A stretch of 64,000 bases of DNA. Origin: Gorsachius magnificus (taxonomy: Eukaryota > Chordata > Aves > Pelecaniformes > Ardeidae). The notes beneath the pieces were generated by a model that was not told the DNA's origin, ran no database searches, and was given only the letters and a program-made list of their open reading frames with translations. The DNA is taken from assembly GCA_034008185.1 (NCBI GenBank), contig CM067082.1:53899586-53963585 (forward strand), in the 5' to 3' direction. This document shows positions 22,901 through 35,210 of this stretch, piece after piece. Both the position numbers and the translations under genes were made by a program. Position 1 is the stretch's first letter. Each line of letters begins with the position of its first letter.

Positions 22901-25900
22901 AACCATTTGCACCACAAATGTGCTCACAACAAGCAGAAATATTTACAACAGAAAGATTACATTTTTTTCTGATATACGGTCCTTGAAGGTACCTTGGTTT
23001 GATTTTTCTGAGCTACACCCCTACTTGGCCACCACCTAGATTCAGCCATTCAGACACTCGGAGACAATAGGAGTTTTGTAGTTAGAAGGACTCTGATAAT
23101 TTACTGACACCCAGAAACCAGCAGATTCATGTACTGGGCTGTCCTGCCTCAGCACACTTTCCCACATCTAGACAGAAAGCACTGACATCTTGAAGGGACT
23201 TTTATCATTATTTTACTAACCCACTAAAGACTGTATGGGGCCTCTGCAGACAGCTGTGTTGGAGCATCTCAAATTAAAAGTCAAGAAACAGCATTTTTTT
23301 CATTCCGCACTCTGAAACACCATGAACTGTCAGATCTGTCTACCTGTTCTTCCCTCTCTTACGAACCTGAAAGATTTTAATTGCTTACAAAAACACCTTT
23401 TGTAACGTCTCCTTTTTCTAGTGAGGAAATTGAAGCTTTTCTTTTTATTTCTGCCTAACTTCTGCAGCTCTTATTCCATGTTCCCATCCAATCTCCCTTA
23501 TGACTTCTTTTGCAATTACTTTGCCTTGCTATGTGGAGTATAGATTACTAGCATGTTTCTATCTAACAGATTACTATTTCTATGGGTTACTATATCTATA
23601 GATTAACTTTAATGCTATCAAACTAAATGGATCAAATTATGTACTGTGGTCAGGTGTTTTGTTCTTACAAGCAAGTTATTTCCTGGTTTGTTGCTAGTAA
23701 AGGGTCATAATTCAAAATTGTAACTGCTTTTAGGATGTTCCTCAGTCAGGAAAGAAAAGTCAAGATTCCTTCACATTTTAGTCTCTGCCACAAGCCAACC
23801 AGCCACAGTCACTTCTGGGAGCCGGGGCACTGCCTTTCCACAGAAGGTGAGGTTGCATGTCCGCCTTGCCATGCATGAGTGCAGGACTTCTTCCCATATA
23901 AATAACATGGGATTCCTCAAACTCCACTAACTTCCCCCTCCACCCTTCTCTCTGCAGTCCCTCTGCCATTCTTCTGATGCCTCTGACATGCCAATGACAC
24001 CACTAGGATTTCACAGCACCTGTCACCCACAATGACATCCCTCCCGAATAAAGCCAATAGAAAATGTCTATCACAGAGGTGTCTCAAAAAGAATTGAGAG
24101 GCTAACTTATATACACAACCAAAACTGTCTGCAGCCCTGTGTCCACCTGCCACGAAGGAGGCACAAGCTTAGGAAACATGTTTCTGTTTTTTAGTGCGGT
24201 TTGCTCATCTTAGCGTTGACATTCAGGAAACCCAAATGCCAATGTCACCACCTTGACTTCCGACGCCTTTCCTCATTTCCCGTGCAGACTTCCCCTGAGC
24301 TTCTCAGTGCAGCCTGAGACAGAGCAGGGAGCTGTAGTGAGGCCAACGCAAACCTAACTTAATTAGCCGCACTAAAGCCACCTCAAATCCCCTGCCTTGC
24401 AGTCTTTGGCCTGCGCTCTGGAAAGCAGATAAGCAAGGAAAACAGGAAAGGAAGAGACAACGTTTACCCTTAAAAATAGAACTCAGGAGGTTTGCTCCTG
24501 CAAGAGTGTCTTCCTCTAAGCTGTGCTCCTTCTTCTGCCATTCCTCATTAGCACAGTTACCAGGGGACAGAGTCCTGCTGGTAAAAGCAAGGGCTTCTGC
24601 TCAGTGGCCTAGAGGAGCCCGCCAGGAGGTAAGGCATTGAGATCGATGTTCACTCAGGCACATAGGGCAGTGGAAAGTCCTGTTCTGTCGATATATGCTG
24701 GGGGAGGCAAGGCTCCCAGAGTTTAACTGCTGGCTTTTCTTATTCATGTTTGCTCCTGAACACCTGGGATTTAAGAGATATATGTGGAAGCACAGCACGG
24801 ACATATAGAAGAAGAAAACAATCAATACTGTGCTTAACCCGATCTGAAGAATATAGGGGTCGTTCACTTTTAGTTTCTTGGTTTAGCTCACACTGTAGGA
24901 AAAAGTAGTATTTCATACTAATCTAACACCAGGTCAACAGTGTGGAGATCAAAACAGTTTCAATCAGAGCTTTTGGAGGTACAGTAGATGGGATATTACT
25001 TGTGTTACAGATGGAAAACATATGTTTCCCCCTGTTCTAATAGTAAGTACAGTGCCAGAAAGCTAGCAATGTGTTTGCAAGATACATCTCGCTAAGTTAA
25101 TACAAAACAAGAGTTCAATCTATGGTTTACAGAGAAATTTAATTAAATGGAACTCCGTATTTGCACATGTGACTGTGGGGGAATTGTGATCCTTTATGTG
25201 TACCTGTGTTCTTTACAGTCTAACAACAAGAAAGTCTATGGTATTAACAATACTTCAAAAAATGGAAATATCTGGATCAACAGCAAACCTCTCTGTTACA
25301 TCTGGAATACTGTTCACTATCAATGAGGGAACAGGGAGGCTTAGAGGAAGCATCTCGAGTCAGTAACAATCCAGCTACATTAAAAAGCACATTTCTCCTG
25401 GTTTTAAGCACATGCTGAAAGTTTCTATTGCATATGATTGCAAATTGCCAGTGTGACAGCCATACCTTGCAGACTACAAAGTGACCTGGATGTAGTCCAC
25501 AGAAATGTAGCATTTAAAGTCACTGACAAAAAGCCCTGAACAAAGGGTAAAACCCAGCTGTGCTACCAACCAATAGAATGGTCCCAAAATTATGGAGCAA
25601 CATGTTTTTTCTCATAAAATAAAATATAACTTTTAAATTAGGAAGGAAACATGGTTTCTGCCTTTCTTTTGCTCATTGATGTGGAATGGGATAAAGGAGG
25701 AGTAAGCTGAAAATAAGGAACTCTTCTAACTGGAGTGGAATTAAAATTTTCAAACAGAAACAAGTTTAAATGTATTCAAAACATTAAAAAATTTTGGAAT
25801 ATCAGGTTGACAATATTTGAAACATTTTTCCTCCCAGTTCCCTGAGAGAAAGAATTCTATCTGGACAATTTGCATAAGAAGATTGTTTCATATAATAAAA

Positions 25901-28078
25901 AATTCACTATAAATCAATACACAAATTTTCAATAAAACAGGGGTGTTACAGGTAATTTTCACTCAGCATCATTTATTGTGTTTTAAACAAGTGTTGCTTT
26001 AATTTTAAAATGAGCAGAACTAACTTCAAGTATTTTAGCTACATGTATACTGGTGCAAATAATGTATTGAGCTTGTATAGGAACATAATGACTGACTGAT
26101 GAAAGACTCCGGGTCTTATTAATGACTCCAGTCCCGTGAGTATGTCCAATCAATTTTTTAAGTATTTCAAAGCTAGATATTTTCCTGGTTTCTTCATTAC
26201 TTTTCAAGGTCCCTGACTACTATTGATCACTCCAGGTACCTCCTAAGATTTCAACCGGACATTTTCCACAAAGCCAAAGCAGCGAAAAGTCAGTAGTGAC
26301 AGAGATTTTTTAAATTATTTAAATTCTTCCCCACTCCATCATGTCAGAGGGAAAATCTTATTTACATAGCATCCTTTGAAGAAATGCAATTATGTCATTA
26401 ATCAAAAGCAAACCTTGAAGGCAAAACAGCTCAGTAAAATATCCTTTTTTATCCTTCATATTTATAGCTCTCAAGAGAGAGCATGTTGCCTAGGAATATA
26501 GTGGACTGATTAAAAAAAAAAAGTCAAGGAGCAAGTTATCATATTGCCATGGGACTGTGGTTCATTTTACCATGTAGGGCATTCCTTTTACAACACATGC
26601 CCCTGCAATGAATCTAGTTTCTAAGGTGTTCTGTTCTCCTCCTTTTCTTTGTGCGGTAACTGCACCTGACACACAGTGAGTAATTTGAGGTCTGTTCCAC
26701 TGTTGGGTTGTAGGGTACACTTCTGTTATTAATGTGACAATTAAAGAGGCCATAGGATAATTTAGTGACTACATGATATAATTCTGCTGCTGTCATTTTG
26801 GGGTTTAACTGCTGCTAGAAAAAAAATACCCAGTTCTTGTTGTTATTTGTAACATTCACATGATAAAAGCTCCTCAAATCTTCATATACCTCCTTCTTTT
26901 GATTATTTAGAAACAATTCTACAACAAAGGTTCTAGGTGTATAAACTCTGTTCCTGCAGAAAGACAACACAAGATAACAAAAGATTTCTCAATGGTGCTA
27001 TACAATAAATAAAAGCACTTGGATTGTTTTTTAGGAATGGAAGGATGTGAAAGATACACTCTTATTCATTGCTATGGTAACTAATTTTGGTAAAGCTGGT
27101 TTACTTTTGCTTTCTTCATCAGAACAAGAAAATTAAAATATTGCACTAAAGGTAACACAGTCTTCAGCAACATTCTTCTTATTGAATACTACAGGAGCAG
27201 CAAGAACAGGAAGTTTGTTTAGAACAGATGCATATAGTCTACGGAAATTCCATTTCTCCTCACAGATGTCCCCCATAGTCCCACTTTTTTCCTGCTTTTT
27301 AATGCGTTTATCACAATGAATTCACTTGAAATACAATATGAGAATCATTAATTCAACCAACTCTTTTTGTCATTATAATGGTATTTTTCAATCATTTTTA
27401 TTCAGTTTTACTGCCAAAACACAGGCTGGCTGAAAGCAGGCATGAAGAAAGCATTTACTAAAATGGACATTGACTCTTCCAGTGCAAGTTAATTTGTTTT
27501 CAGCAAACCTTTGGAAAAAAGTGTGAGAAAAGAGATGCACTGGTTTTCCCTGAGCTTTGAACTGTGCTTATAGCAAGTTTTGGTTCTTTGGACAAAAGCC
27601 TCCTTTTGTCTGGTGCTTTTACTGGTGAACAGCACAACATCATACTGCTCTACAAAATGAGGCTCATAAAGAGAATAATAACAGTGCCCCCTCTTCAGAG
27701 ATCTAGGGAAAACGGAATATTGAGGTTGCCCTAGATTTATTTTTTGTGATCCTATTTTCTGGAAGCCATTTCTCGGAGATTTCAAGAAGCAGCATCAAGC
27801 AAAAGCAATTCTCTGCTCTGCTTCTTGAGACTCTGAGGGTAGTACACAGGTACAAAGCTGACATGGGCAGATAGTTACTGAAATTTTCCAGGGTTTTGGC
27901 GTCTTGAGGATCAAAAGACCAACTTTGCATCATTTCCAGAAGAACATCAGTCCCTCTCTACCAGCTACATACTACAAGGTGACTGGCAAGAAAGGTTGAT
28001 CAAGTTCTTCTCCATATCTGCCTGTGAAAGTTATTTTGGATGAGCACACATCTCCTCCTCCCTCCACAGCTGTAAATA

Positions 28079-28170
28079 GGGGGGGGGGGGGGACGACAGG
28101 AAACGTGTATATGTGCGCTTGTGTGTGTGTGTGCGTAGTGATGATGGTGATGATGAAGAAGAAGAAGAAA
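28079..28170 (+). repeat. Compound simple repeat: G14, (TG)7, GAT-rich, (GAA)5
   Basis: A run of 14 G (28079-28092) is followed within 30 bases by (TG)7 at 28120-28133, then GAT/GGT trinucleotides (about 28139-28154) and five GAA units (28155-28169). The tracts are distinct but adjacent. Confidence 0.9.
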
Positions 28171-30183
28171 ACCATAGCTTCCCCATGTAAAAGTTTACTT
28201 GGGTTGAGGGTCCCTACTGAGCACGCAGCAGTAATTTGCAGAGCGCTTCAGGACCTCTGCATTGTGGGTAATTCAATTTCTCATAATATAGCTCTGCCAG
28301 CTCAATGTGTCCCCTGTAGAGTGATAATGAGACCTGGCAGTGTCCAAGAGGGCACAAGACTTTCAGCTGCATCATCAGAGCCGAATGCAGGCGTTTCGAC
28401 AAGAACAGCTAGTCCTGGCCTCTCGCACAGTTGCCACTGCCCGCTGTGCTGGCTTTCATCAGGGCACAACAAAAAGAGGCAACTGAGGGCTGTTAGCCTT
28501 CTCAATCTCTTTTTTAATATCAGGCTACGTTTACAGATAGCTGCTAGGTCTCTTTGAGTAGATATTATGTTTTCCACTGACATACCCAGTATTTGACGGA
28601 GCTGTTGAAATTAAAACCACACTACTGGCATTTTGCTGTTTTTCAGGTCTGAAGCACGTTTGTAATACCTGGTCCACCTCTGTTAAGGTAACAGATTGGA
28701 AAGGCAATAAAAATGCATGATTCTTCCAGACTGTGTTTCTGTGGATTTCTGTCTCTCATGGATGCCTGCAAGTAGCTTTCCAATAAACTGTAGGTGACAA
28801 GAGTGCAGCATCTTTCACAAAATGGAAATGATAAGTATACACTTTGAACTCAGCCACTATGAGACAACGGTTGCTAATTAAAGATGCTGTGCTTAGGCTT
28901 GACTATTGTGAGAGCATTTTTACCACTCAGTTTCTTCTTGCAGTGATATTTCATTACCTCATTTTCATATAATTCAAAGTAGTGCATAGTTACAGAGCGC
29001 TATCAAGTCCTTCAGGCATCCTACACTCCCACCTCACTCTATGTGCCAGGAAGTCAAATCACTGTGAGAAACCAAAAGGGAAATCAGAAGACCAGGCTTA
29101 TAATAAGCTGAGACTACTTTGATGCTGAACAATGTTCAGATGCTCTTCTAGCAATACTTACCTCTTACAGCAATGCCTTGCTTTGAGCTGGGGTTGAATG
29201 GCCATAACTCTGTGGTCTCTGTTTCTCAGATAGTGCTGTCAACCAAGGTACCCAACATTCTCATCCTAAGTTAGCACTGAAAGTTCCTGTGAGATAAGCT
29301 TTGGGTTGAAGGGAATTTTTAAATCTCATTTTACCAGACCCTCATCCCCCTATATAAAACCTATTCATCACCTTTAGACGTGTAACAGAATCCTGCTGTT
29401 TTCACCAAACCCACATTTTGGTTTTGCCTCTTTGCTCTTACAACTTTTTTTCTTTTTTGATGTTCATCCATTTCTTACAGTCTGTTGCCAGTTGCTTAGT
29501 AAAAATCCTTATGCACCATTCGAGGCTATGCTATGTGATACATGCAGCAGTGGTGATCTCCTCACTCTCTCAGCTGCAGCAGCTCTTCTATGAGGAAGCT
29601 TTGCAGATTGGATAAGGCTGCCTTTATGCCATATCCATCTTCCTTGGTGAAGTTTAGACACGGTTCCTTTAATGCTATCTCTATTGACTTTATTTTACCT
29701 TCTTTTGGCATTGCAGGAACCTAAAGCTACATTCCTCAAACCTTTCATTTTTCATTTGCTCAGTAGCTCTGATGTCCAAGCCCAGCACAGGCCACCAGGC
29801 AGAACAGACCAACACCTCCAGCTTGTTCATTCTTTAGTCTGACATAAGTGGGAGAGCTCTGGGAAGGACATTCACTGGATCTTCAGAGGACTCTTCCTGG
29901 CAAGCAATTCTGTATCTAAGAGAAGGGAAGTGGCATCTGGGAAGACATTGGTAGCCGTCATTAAAATGTAGAGGGAGAGAGTCCTCCTTGTTAGCAGATT
30001 GCCAATGTTTGCATGGCTGAGTTGCATGGAAGCTATTTCACCTACAGGTCTTATGCATCAGGAAACAGACATAGCATATGTAGTGCAAGACAGTTGTGTT
30101 CAGCTTTAGTGCTTTGGAAACACATTTATCAGGAATACTTGTCTGTTTGACAAGAAAAACGCTCCAGTGAATAAAGCACCAGC

Positions 30184-30214
30184 CAAAACAAAACAAAACA
30201 AACAAACAAAAAAA
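30184..30214 (+). repeat. (CAAAA)n/(CAAA)n microsatellite
   Basis: Three CAAAA units pass into CAAA units and an A-run. It is a simple A-rich repeat with no attached retrotransposon that I can recognise. Confidence 0.85.
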
Positions 30215-33200
30215 CCAGCTTAGAAACCTAAAGCAAAAAATACCATTAGTGAGATGTTTGAGGAATGAACAATGACTGTGTTTGAAACTGGAGCAACTGC
30301 TGATGCCCCTCTGGTCCAATGAGAAATACACACATGATGTCAGAATATTTTTGTATGAGTTAGTACTACCGGAACAAATATCTCCTAAAAGGAAAGTCTG
30401 TGTGAATAAACATATAATTATATTGCCAAGTGAGGGAAAGACTAAATAGCTCTATGTAAAAAAGGAAGCAAAGTAGAGTAAAATAAGCACCATTGCCCTA
30501 ACTCTTTCCCTTCTGAAAATGATTTTGAAACATATTTCACCCCTTGCAAGAATCTATTATGAAAACACACTTATTTTGAGAACTGAACTTGTAATTTTAT
30601 CAAAAAAATAGCTGCAGTGACAGGTTTTTTAAAGAAGGCTGTTTTCCTGAAAAGCACATTGGCCTGCTTTCACCAAAATGCTGCCCTTTAGTTAGCTGCT
30701 ACTGGGTTGGTCACATCTGTATCCCCCCCTTTGTGCTTCCACATGAGACCCATATGAGCCTGCCCTGTATATCATACCTACTAGCTTTAACTATGTTGGC
30801 TGGGGGAAGACTTTCTGTTAAAACCGAGCTCATCCTGCAAAATTTGTGGGCCTGAGTAGAGAAAGAGCAGCCGAGGAGGCTGCTGTAGGTTTGGACACTA
30901 TGCTCAGAACAGGAATCGGGTGCTTGCTGCCAGGACTCTTTCTCCATACTAGTGCAAGGAAATGTTAGTGCAAAATGCATAAAGAGTGATGGCAAAAAAA
31001 TATCAGTGCACCAGCAAGGATGTCTTGTCAAGTGCATTACAGAATTGCTTGGTGTCCAAGAGCTCTGTTTGGACTCAGGCATGCACCTGAATTTGTTCTT
31101 TCCAGGGAGCAGCATTTACTGCAGACATGAATCCATGTGGCAGAAGGAACAAAGTATCTCATTTATCAGCCAGTCGCTAGGATGTTTCTTCATCTGCCGT
31201 GGAAAGCAACCCAAGAAAGTAGGTGCTGATCATACTATACAATTTCAGCTATGATTTGTGCTGTAAAAAGACTCCTCTTCAGAATAAACTGTGTTTGGGT
31301 AATAAGGTGTGAAATTTGCAACAGCAGATGGCAATAAATACTATGGATAAAATTCTGAATTCACCTCAGGCCAGTAAAAAAAAAATCTTGACTTTAATGA
31401 AACTGGATTTCTGCACAAATTTCAGAATACCGGGGGGAAAAAAGATGTTCTACTGAATGGTATTGGTCTTCCTTGAAAATATCTCTGTTTAATTAAGACA
31501 TCCCACCGAGCACTGTGAAGTATGGAATTCAATCAGCTGCTTTAAAAGGGAACAAAATGGAGCATGAAACAACCACATAGAGTTAGTTGGTGATTTCAGC
31601 TTGGAAGAAAATGTCAGGGATGGTAGTTTGTGTAAAGAAAACTGCTGCTACAGCTGGAATTTAGCAGTCAGGAGCCACAGGCGACCCAAGAAGCCCAAGG
31701 GCATGGAGATTTAGGGAACACATTCCTTGGAGCTAAAATTATCACTTTATAATCATTTTCTGAGGCTCTATTCTCAGAAAGCCGCGTTCTCAGATACATA
31801 GCAAATAAGCAATATTCACATCCCTGCTTGTCTTGGTGTCTGTTTGTAGGTGCAAGTGGGCTACAGCAGCTAAAACGGTTTCTTTCTGAATATTACATTA
31901 GCCTTTTGCCTGAGAATGTAAACTGTCTTGTTTTCCTTAAATTCAACCTGCCTTTCATTGAATTTGTATATTACATTTAAAGTTGTTTTTATGGTGTTGG
32001 GTAATTTATTGTGGTACCAAGTACAATGAAACATCAAAGATATGTGACTGTGTATTTATCGATCTGTCTACTGTTCAGGTCTCAAATAGGATTAAGTCCC
32101 ATGGCATTTCTAAATATTAGGCAAACTATCAAATTTAGACTTTCAGAACATTCTTAAAATACTGTAATATGTTTACCAGCTCAAAGATCTCAATTCTTTC
32201 GGTAAGGCCACATCAACATAATAACAAATCCTGAAGAAAAAAAGCAAGGATATATTTTTCATGCTGATAAAATACAAAAGTGATAGATGTAACCTTTTCT
32301 AGGTAAAAGATTACCCTGAAAAATTATCAGTGAAAGAAAAATGATCTATAGATTTTTAAGCATCCACATTTTAGAACAACGCACTTTGTTACAAAAATAG
32401 TGCTTATAACGTAATAGGAAGGGGCTGTCATTGATCAGCATTATCATAAGCTGTTAACATTCGCACTGAGTAGTGGTGTCACTAATTCATCTTCACACTT
32501 TTTAGTCTTGCCACAGGTTCATCTTTTACTAAATAAGAATGTGGAAGAATACAATGTTGTATGAAGACAGAAGTAGAAATAACCAAGCCAAACCAAAGGA
32601 AGGACAAAATCAATGCCCAAGAGGAAAATGAATGAAATCCATTTACTTTTTTGAAACCTGGAACAGGTCTGTAACATAGCAATATATCCATTTTCTTTAG
32701 GGTGGGGAAAGGGGGAGAGCTGCAAAGAAAATATTCATGAGCTCAATCACCCAGAGACACATCCAGATTAAGAAATGTAGACTTCTCCTGGGAGTTTTAA
32801 TTAACAAGGCACTGACATTTTACCTTCAAATCAACAAGCTTAGGTTTTCATATGGGAGCCTGACAACCCTTTTATATTTTCTCCCTGCTACACTCATTTG
32901 AAGGATCTACCCTTTCTTCAAATCATTCATGGAGGGGGAAAAAAGGACTATGATGTAACGGGGGAAAAACACATTATTAAACCTCCTACTTCTCAAGGTA
33001 ATCTAATAAATACTGCATGGAAGGAGAGGTCTGTTCTGGATTTTGGATTAGACAGTTCTGCAGTGTCAGATTTTTGAAATGGAGTCCGCCAATGTAGAGG
33101 CCACACCAGGTCACTGCACTAGCACGTTCACAGCTAGAAAGATGCTTCAATCAAGCACAAGGCCAAATGACTAAAGGGAAAAATCTAAATTGATAGTTCT

Positions 33201-33547
33201 AAAGGTCATGAGAAATAAATTCAGGTTGGGAAGGAAAGTAATCAAAACAGCTCAGTATGGAAACGTTGTCATTCCTCAGCTTAATGAGTCTTTTACAAGA
33301 GTAAATAAGGGAAGAAGGATGAAAATAATTGCTAGTTATGTGTTGAGCTAGCTGTGGTTTTGGTACCTCCTAGGATGGCAGTTAGTGGAATGGCTAGCTG
33401 TGATGTGGAGGAAGTTGTTATTGGTGATTTTCGCTTTGAGTAATCCTTCCCTGGCTTCAGCTACAGAACGTGGCCTCTTTGAGGATGCCTAACATTAGTA
33501 TAAATAATTTTGCTCAAGTCAGAAAGAGGAAAAGAGGAACAGTGCCC

Positions 33548-33589
33548 TTTTTTCCTCCCCTCACCACCCCCACCACCCCCCCCTTTTTC
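33548..33589 (+). repeat. C-rich pyrimidine tract
   Basis: The tract contains C runs of four (33557-33560), five (33567-33571) and eight (33576-33583), flanked by T runs. The minus strand is therefore G-rich with closely spaced G runs and could form a G-quadruplex. Confidence 0.8.
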
Positions 33590-34462
33590 TTGCTTGGATA
33601 TTCATGTGCCTTAAAAAGGGTAGAAAATACAAAAGAGATTGGAAATAACCCCATGTGAACCTCATTCAGATAACTAGCTGTGACTTGTTATATTTCTTGG
33701 GTTTAGCCCTGTTCTCTCTAGAAAAAAGATATTGCTTGTCCCTACATATAAATAAATACCCCCTGGCTCTTCTCGTTTTGTTTGATATTATGCTGTTCTT
33801 ACTCTGTCAGACAGGCTGTTCAAGACGGAATAAAATGCACCAAGAAAACCACAAACTATTTTAGCTTCCTGAGAAAAGTGGAGATAACAAACACTGAGGT
33901 GCATGGGTATTTCTTTTTCTCATGCTTCCATTGACACAGAAAATTTATTTGGTTTAGCTGTTTTCATTTGTTTGGAGGAATGGCTAATGTGAAAAGTGAC
34001 TGCTGAGAAATGTTTGACAGCATTGAAGTGCATGGTTACAGGTAAATCTTCAGCTGGTATGAGCTGGCAAAGCATTAATAAGATAATGGAGCAAAACCAG
34101 CTTTTGCCAGCAGAAAGGCCATCATTTCTACAGATAGGAAAGCTTTAAAGGCAGTTGACAAAAGTTTTCCTGCCGGAAGGTGGTACCATCTCTCTATACT
34201 CTGTAGTACTTTGTACTACACAGCGTGGGTTAATGATTTCAGAGGACTGCAGCTTCATCTGCAGAGAGTACAGAAAAGTTGCTGTGTTGGGTCTGCATGG
34301 CAAGGTTTTGGTAGTGAGGGGGCTACAGGGGTGGCTTCTGTGAGAAGCTGCTAGAATCTTCCCATATGTGTGATGAAGCCAATGCCAGACAGCTCCAAGA
34401 CAGACCCGCCACTAGCCAAGACCAAGCCCATCATCAACAGTGGTAGCACCTCTGGGATAACG

Positions 34463-34470
34463 TATTTAAG
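34463..34470 (+). promoter_or_regulatory. TATA-like element in the LTR
   Basis: The sequence tatttaag lies about 180 bp into the LTR, in the position expected for the U3 promoter. It is one or two changes from a canonical TATA box. Activity is unknown. Confidence 0.45.
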
Positions 34471-34604
34471 AAGGGGAAACAGTTGCTGTGCAATTGCAGT
34501 GGGAGAGAGGAGTGAGAATATGTGAGAGGAACAGCCCTGCAGACACCAACATCTGTGAAGAAGGAGGAGTAGGAAGTGCTCCAGGAGCAGAGATTCCCTT
34601 GTAG

Positions 34605-34715
34605 CCCGTGGTGAAGACCATGGTGAGGCAGGCTGTGCCCCTGAAGCCCATGGAGGTCCATGGTGAAGCAGATCTCCACCTGCAGCCCATGGAGGACCCC
34701 ACACTGGAGCAGGGG
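34605..34715 (+). repeat. Imperfect ~40-bp tandem repeat inside the LTR
   Basis: Units begin at 34605 (cccgtgg), 34647 (cccatgg) and 34686 (cccatgg) and share CCATGG and GGAGCAG-like words. Copy-number variation of such units is common within LTR families. Confidence 0.6.
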
Positions 34716-35027
34716 GGTGCCCAAAGGAGGCTGTGACCCCATGGGAAGCTCAGGTTGGAGAAGTTTGTGAAGGACTGCCATGGGAGGGACCGAAGGCTGG
34801 AGCAGGGGCAGAGTGTGAGGAGTCCTCCCCTTGAGGAGGAAGGAATGGCAGAGACAGCATGTGATGAACTGACCCCAACCCCCATTCTCCATCCCCTTGC
34901 GCCGCCTGGGGGGAGGAGGGAGAGAAAATCAGGAGTGAAGTTGAGCCTGGGAAGAAAGTAAGGGTGGGGGGAAGGTGTTTTTAAAATTTGGCTTCATTTC
35001 TCATTACCCTACTCTAATTTGGTTGGT

Positions 35028-35033
35028 AATAAA
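35028..35033 (+). terminator. Polyadenylation signal AATAAA in the LTR
   Basis: A canonical AATAAA sits between the GC-rich 5' part of the LTR and the conserved 3' part, as expected for the R region of a retroviral LTR. Confidence 0.6.
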
Positions 35034-35210
35034 TTAAATTGATTTCCCCACATCAAGTCTGTTTTGCCCGTGACGGTAATTGGTGAGTGATCTCTCCCTG
35101 TCCTTATCTCAACCCACAAACCTTCTGTTATATTTTCTCTCCCCCATCCAGCTGAGGAGGGGAGTGATAGAGTGGCTTTGGTGGGCACCTGTCTTCCACA
35201 GTCACCTGGA

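Larger units (their letters stand above)
15905..34282. other. Unique non-coding sequence with microsatellites
   Basis: About 18.4 kb in which I recognise no gene or transposon. Open frames are short (mostly 60-100 codons) and scattered on both strands. The longest, 177 codons at 28024-28557, starts inside simple repeats and resembles nothing. Simple-sequence tracts are listed separately. GC-richer patches occur at about 20020-20330 and 24150-24620. Parts could be intron or conserved regulatory sequence, which cannot be judged from one genome. Confidence 0.5.
34283..35210 (+). mobile_element. Avian endogenous retrovirus LTR (decayed, probably solo)
   Basis: The segment starts TGTGTTGGGTCTGCATGG and matches, from memory, a widespread avian LTR family. 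It has a TATA-like element (tatttaag, 34463-34470), an imperfect tandem repeat of about 40 bp with ATGG words (units beginning near 34605, 34647 and 34686), and a polyadenylation signal AATAAA (35028-35033) followed by the conserved region running to about 35190. The 3' end is diverged: a possible terminal CA falls at 35199-35200, but the boundary could lie a little further on. No convincing target-site duplication is visible. No gag, pol or env sequence lies next to it on either side, so I infer a solo LTR left by recombination or one truncated at its 3' edge. I do not assign the retrovirus class. Open frames of 117-152 codons on its minus strand reflect composition and are not genes. Confidence 0.85.

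Noticed and set aside
24601..24867. 88-codon minus-strand frame with a hydrophobic segment that looks like a membrane helix
   Set aside because: It starts at GTG, with an in-frame stop about 15 bases upstream; the nearest acceptor-like site (after ttttcctacag) lies before that stop. I recognise no family, so I do not call it an exon.
28024..28557. 177-codon plus-strand frame, the longest outside mobile elements
   Set aside because: It passes through G14, TG and GAA simple repeats, giving runs of glycine, cysteine-valine and lysine; nothing in it looks like a protein family.
34351..34892. Overlapping minus-strand frames of 117-152 codons
   Set aside because: They fall inside a retroviral LTR with internal repeats; the frames reflect repeat and base composition, not a gene.
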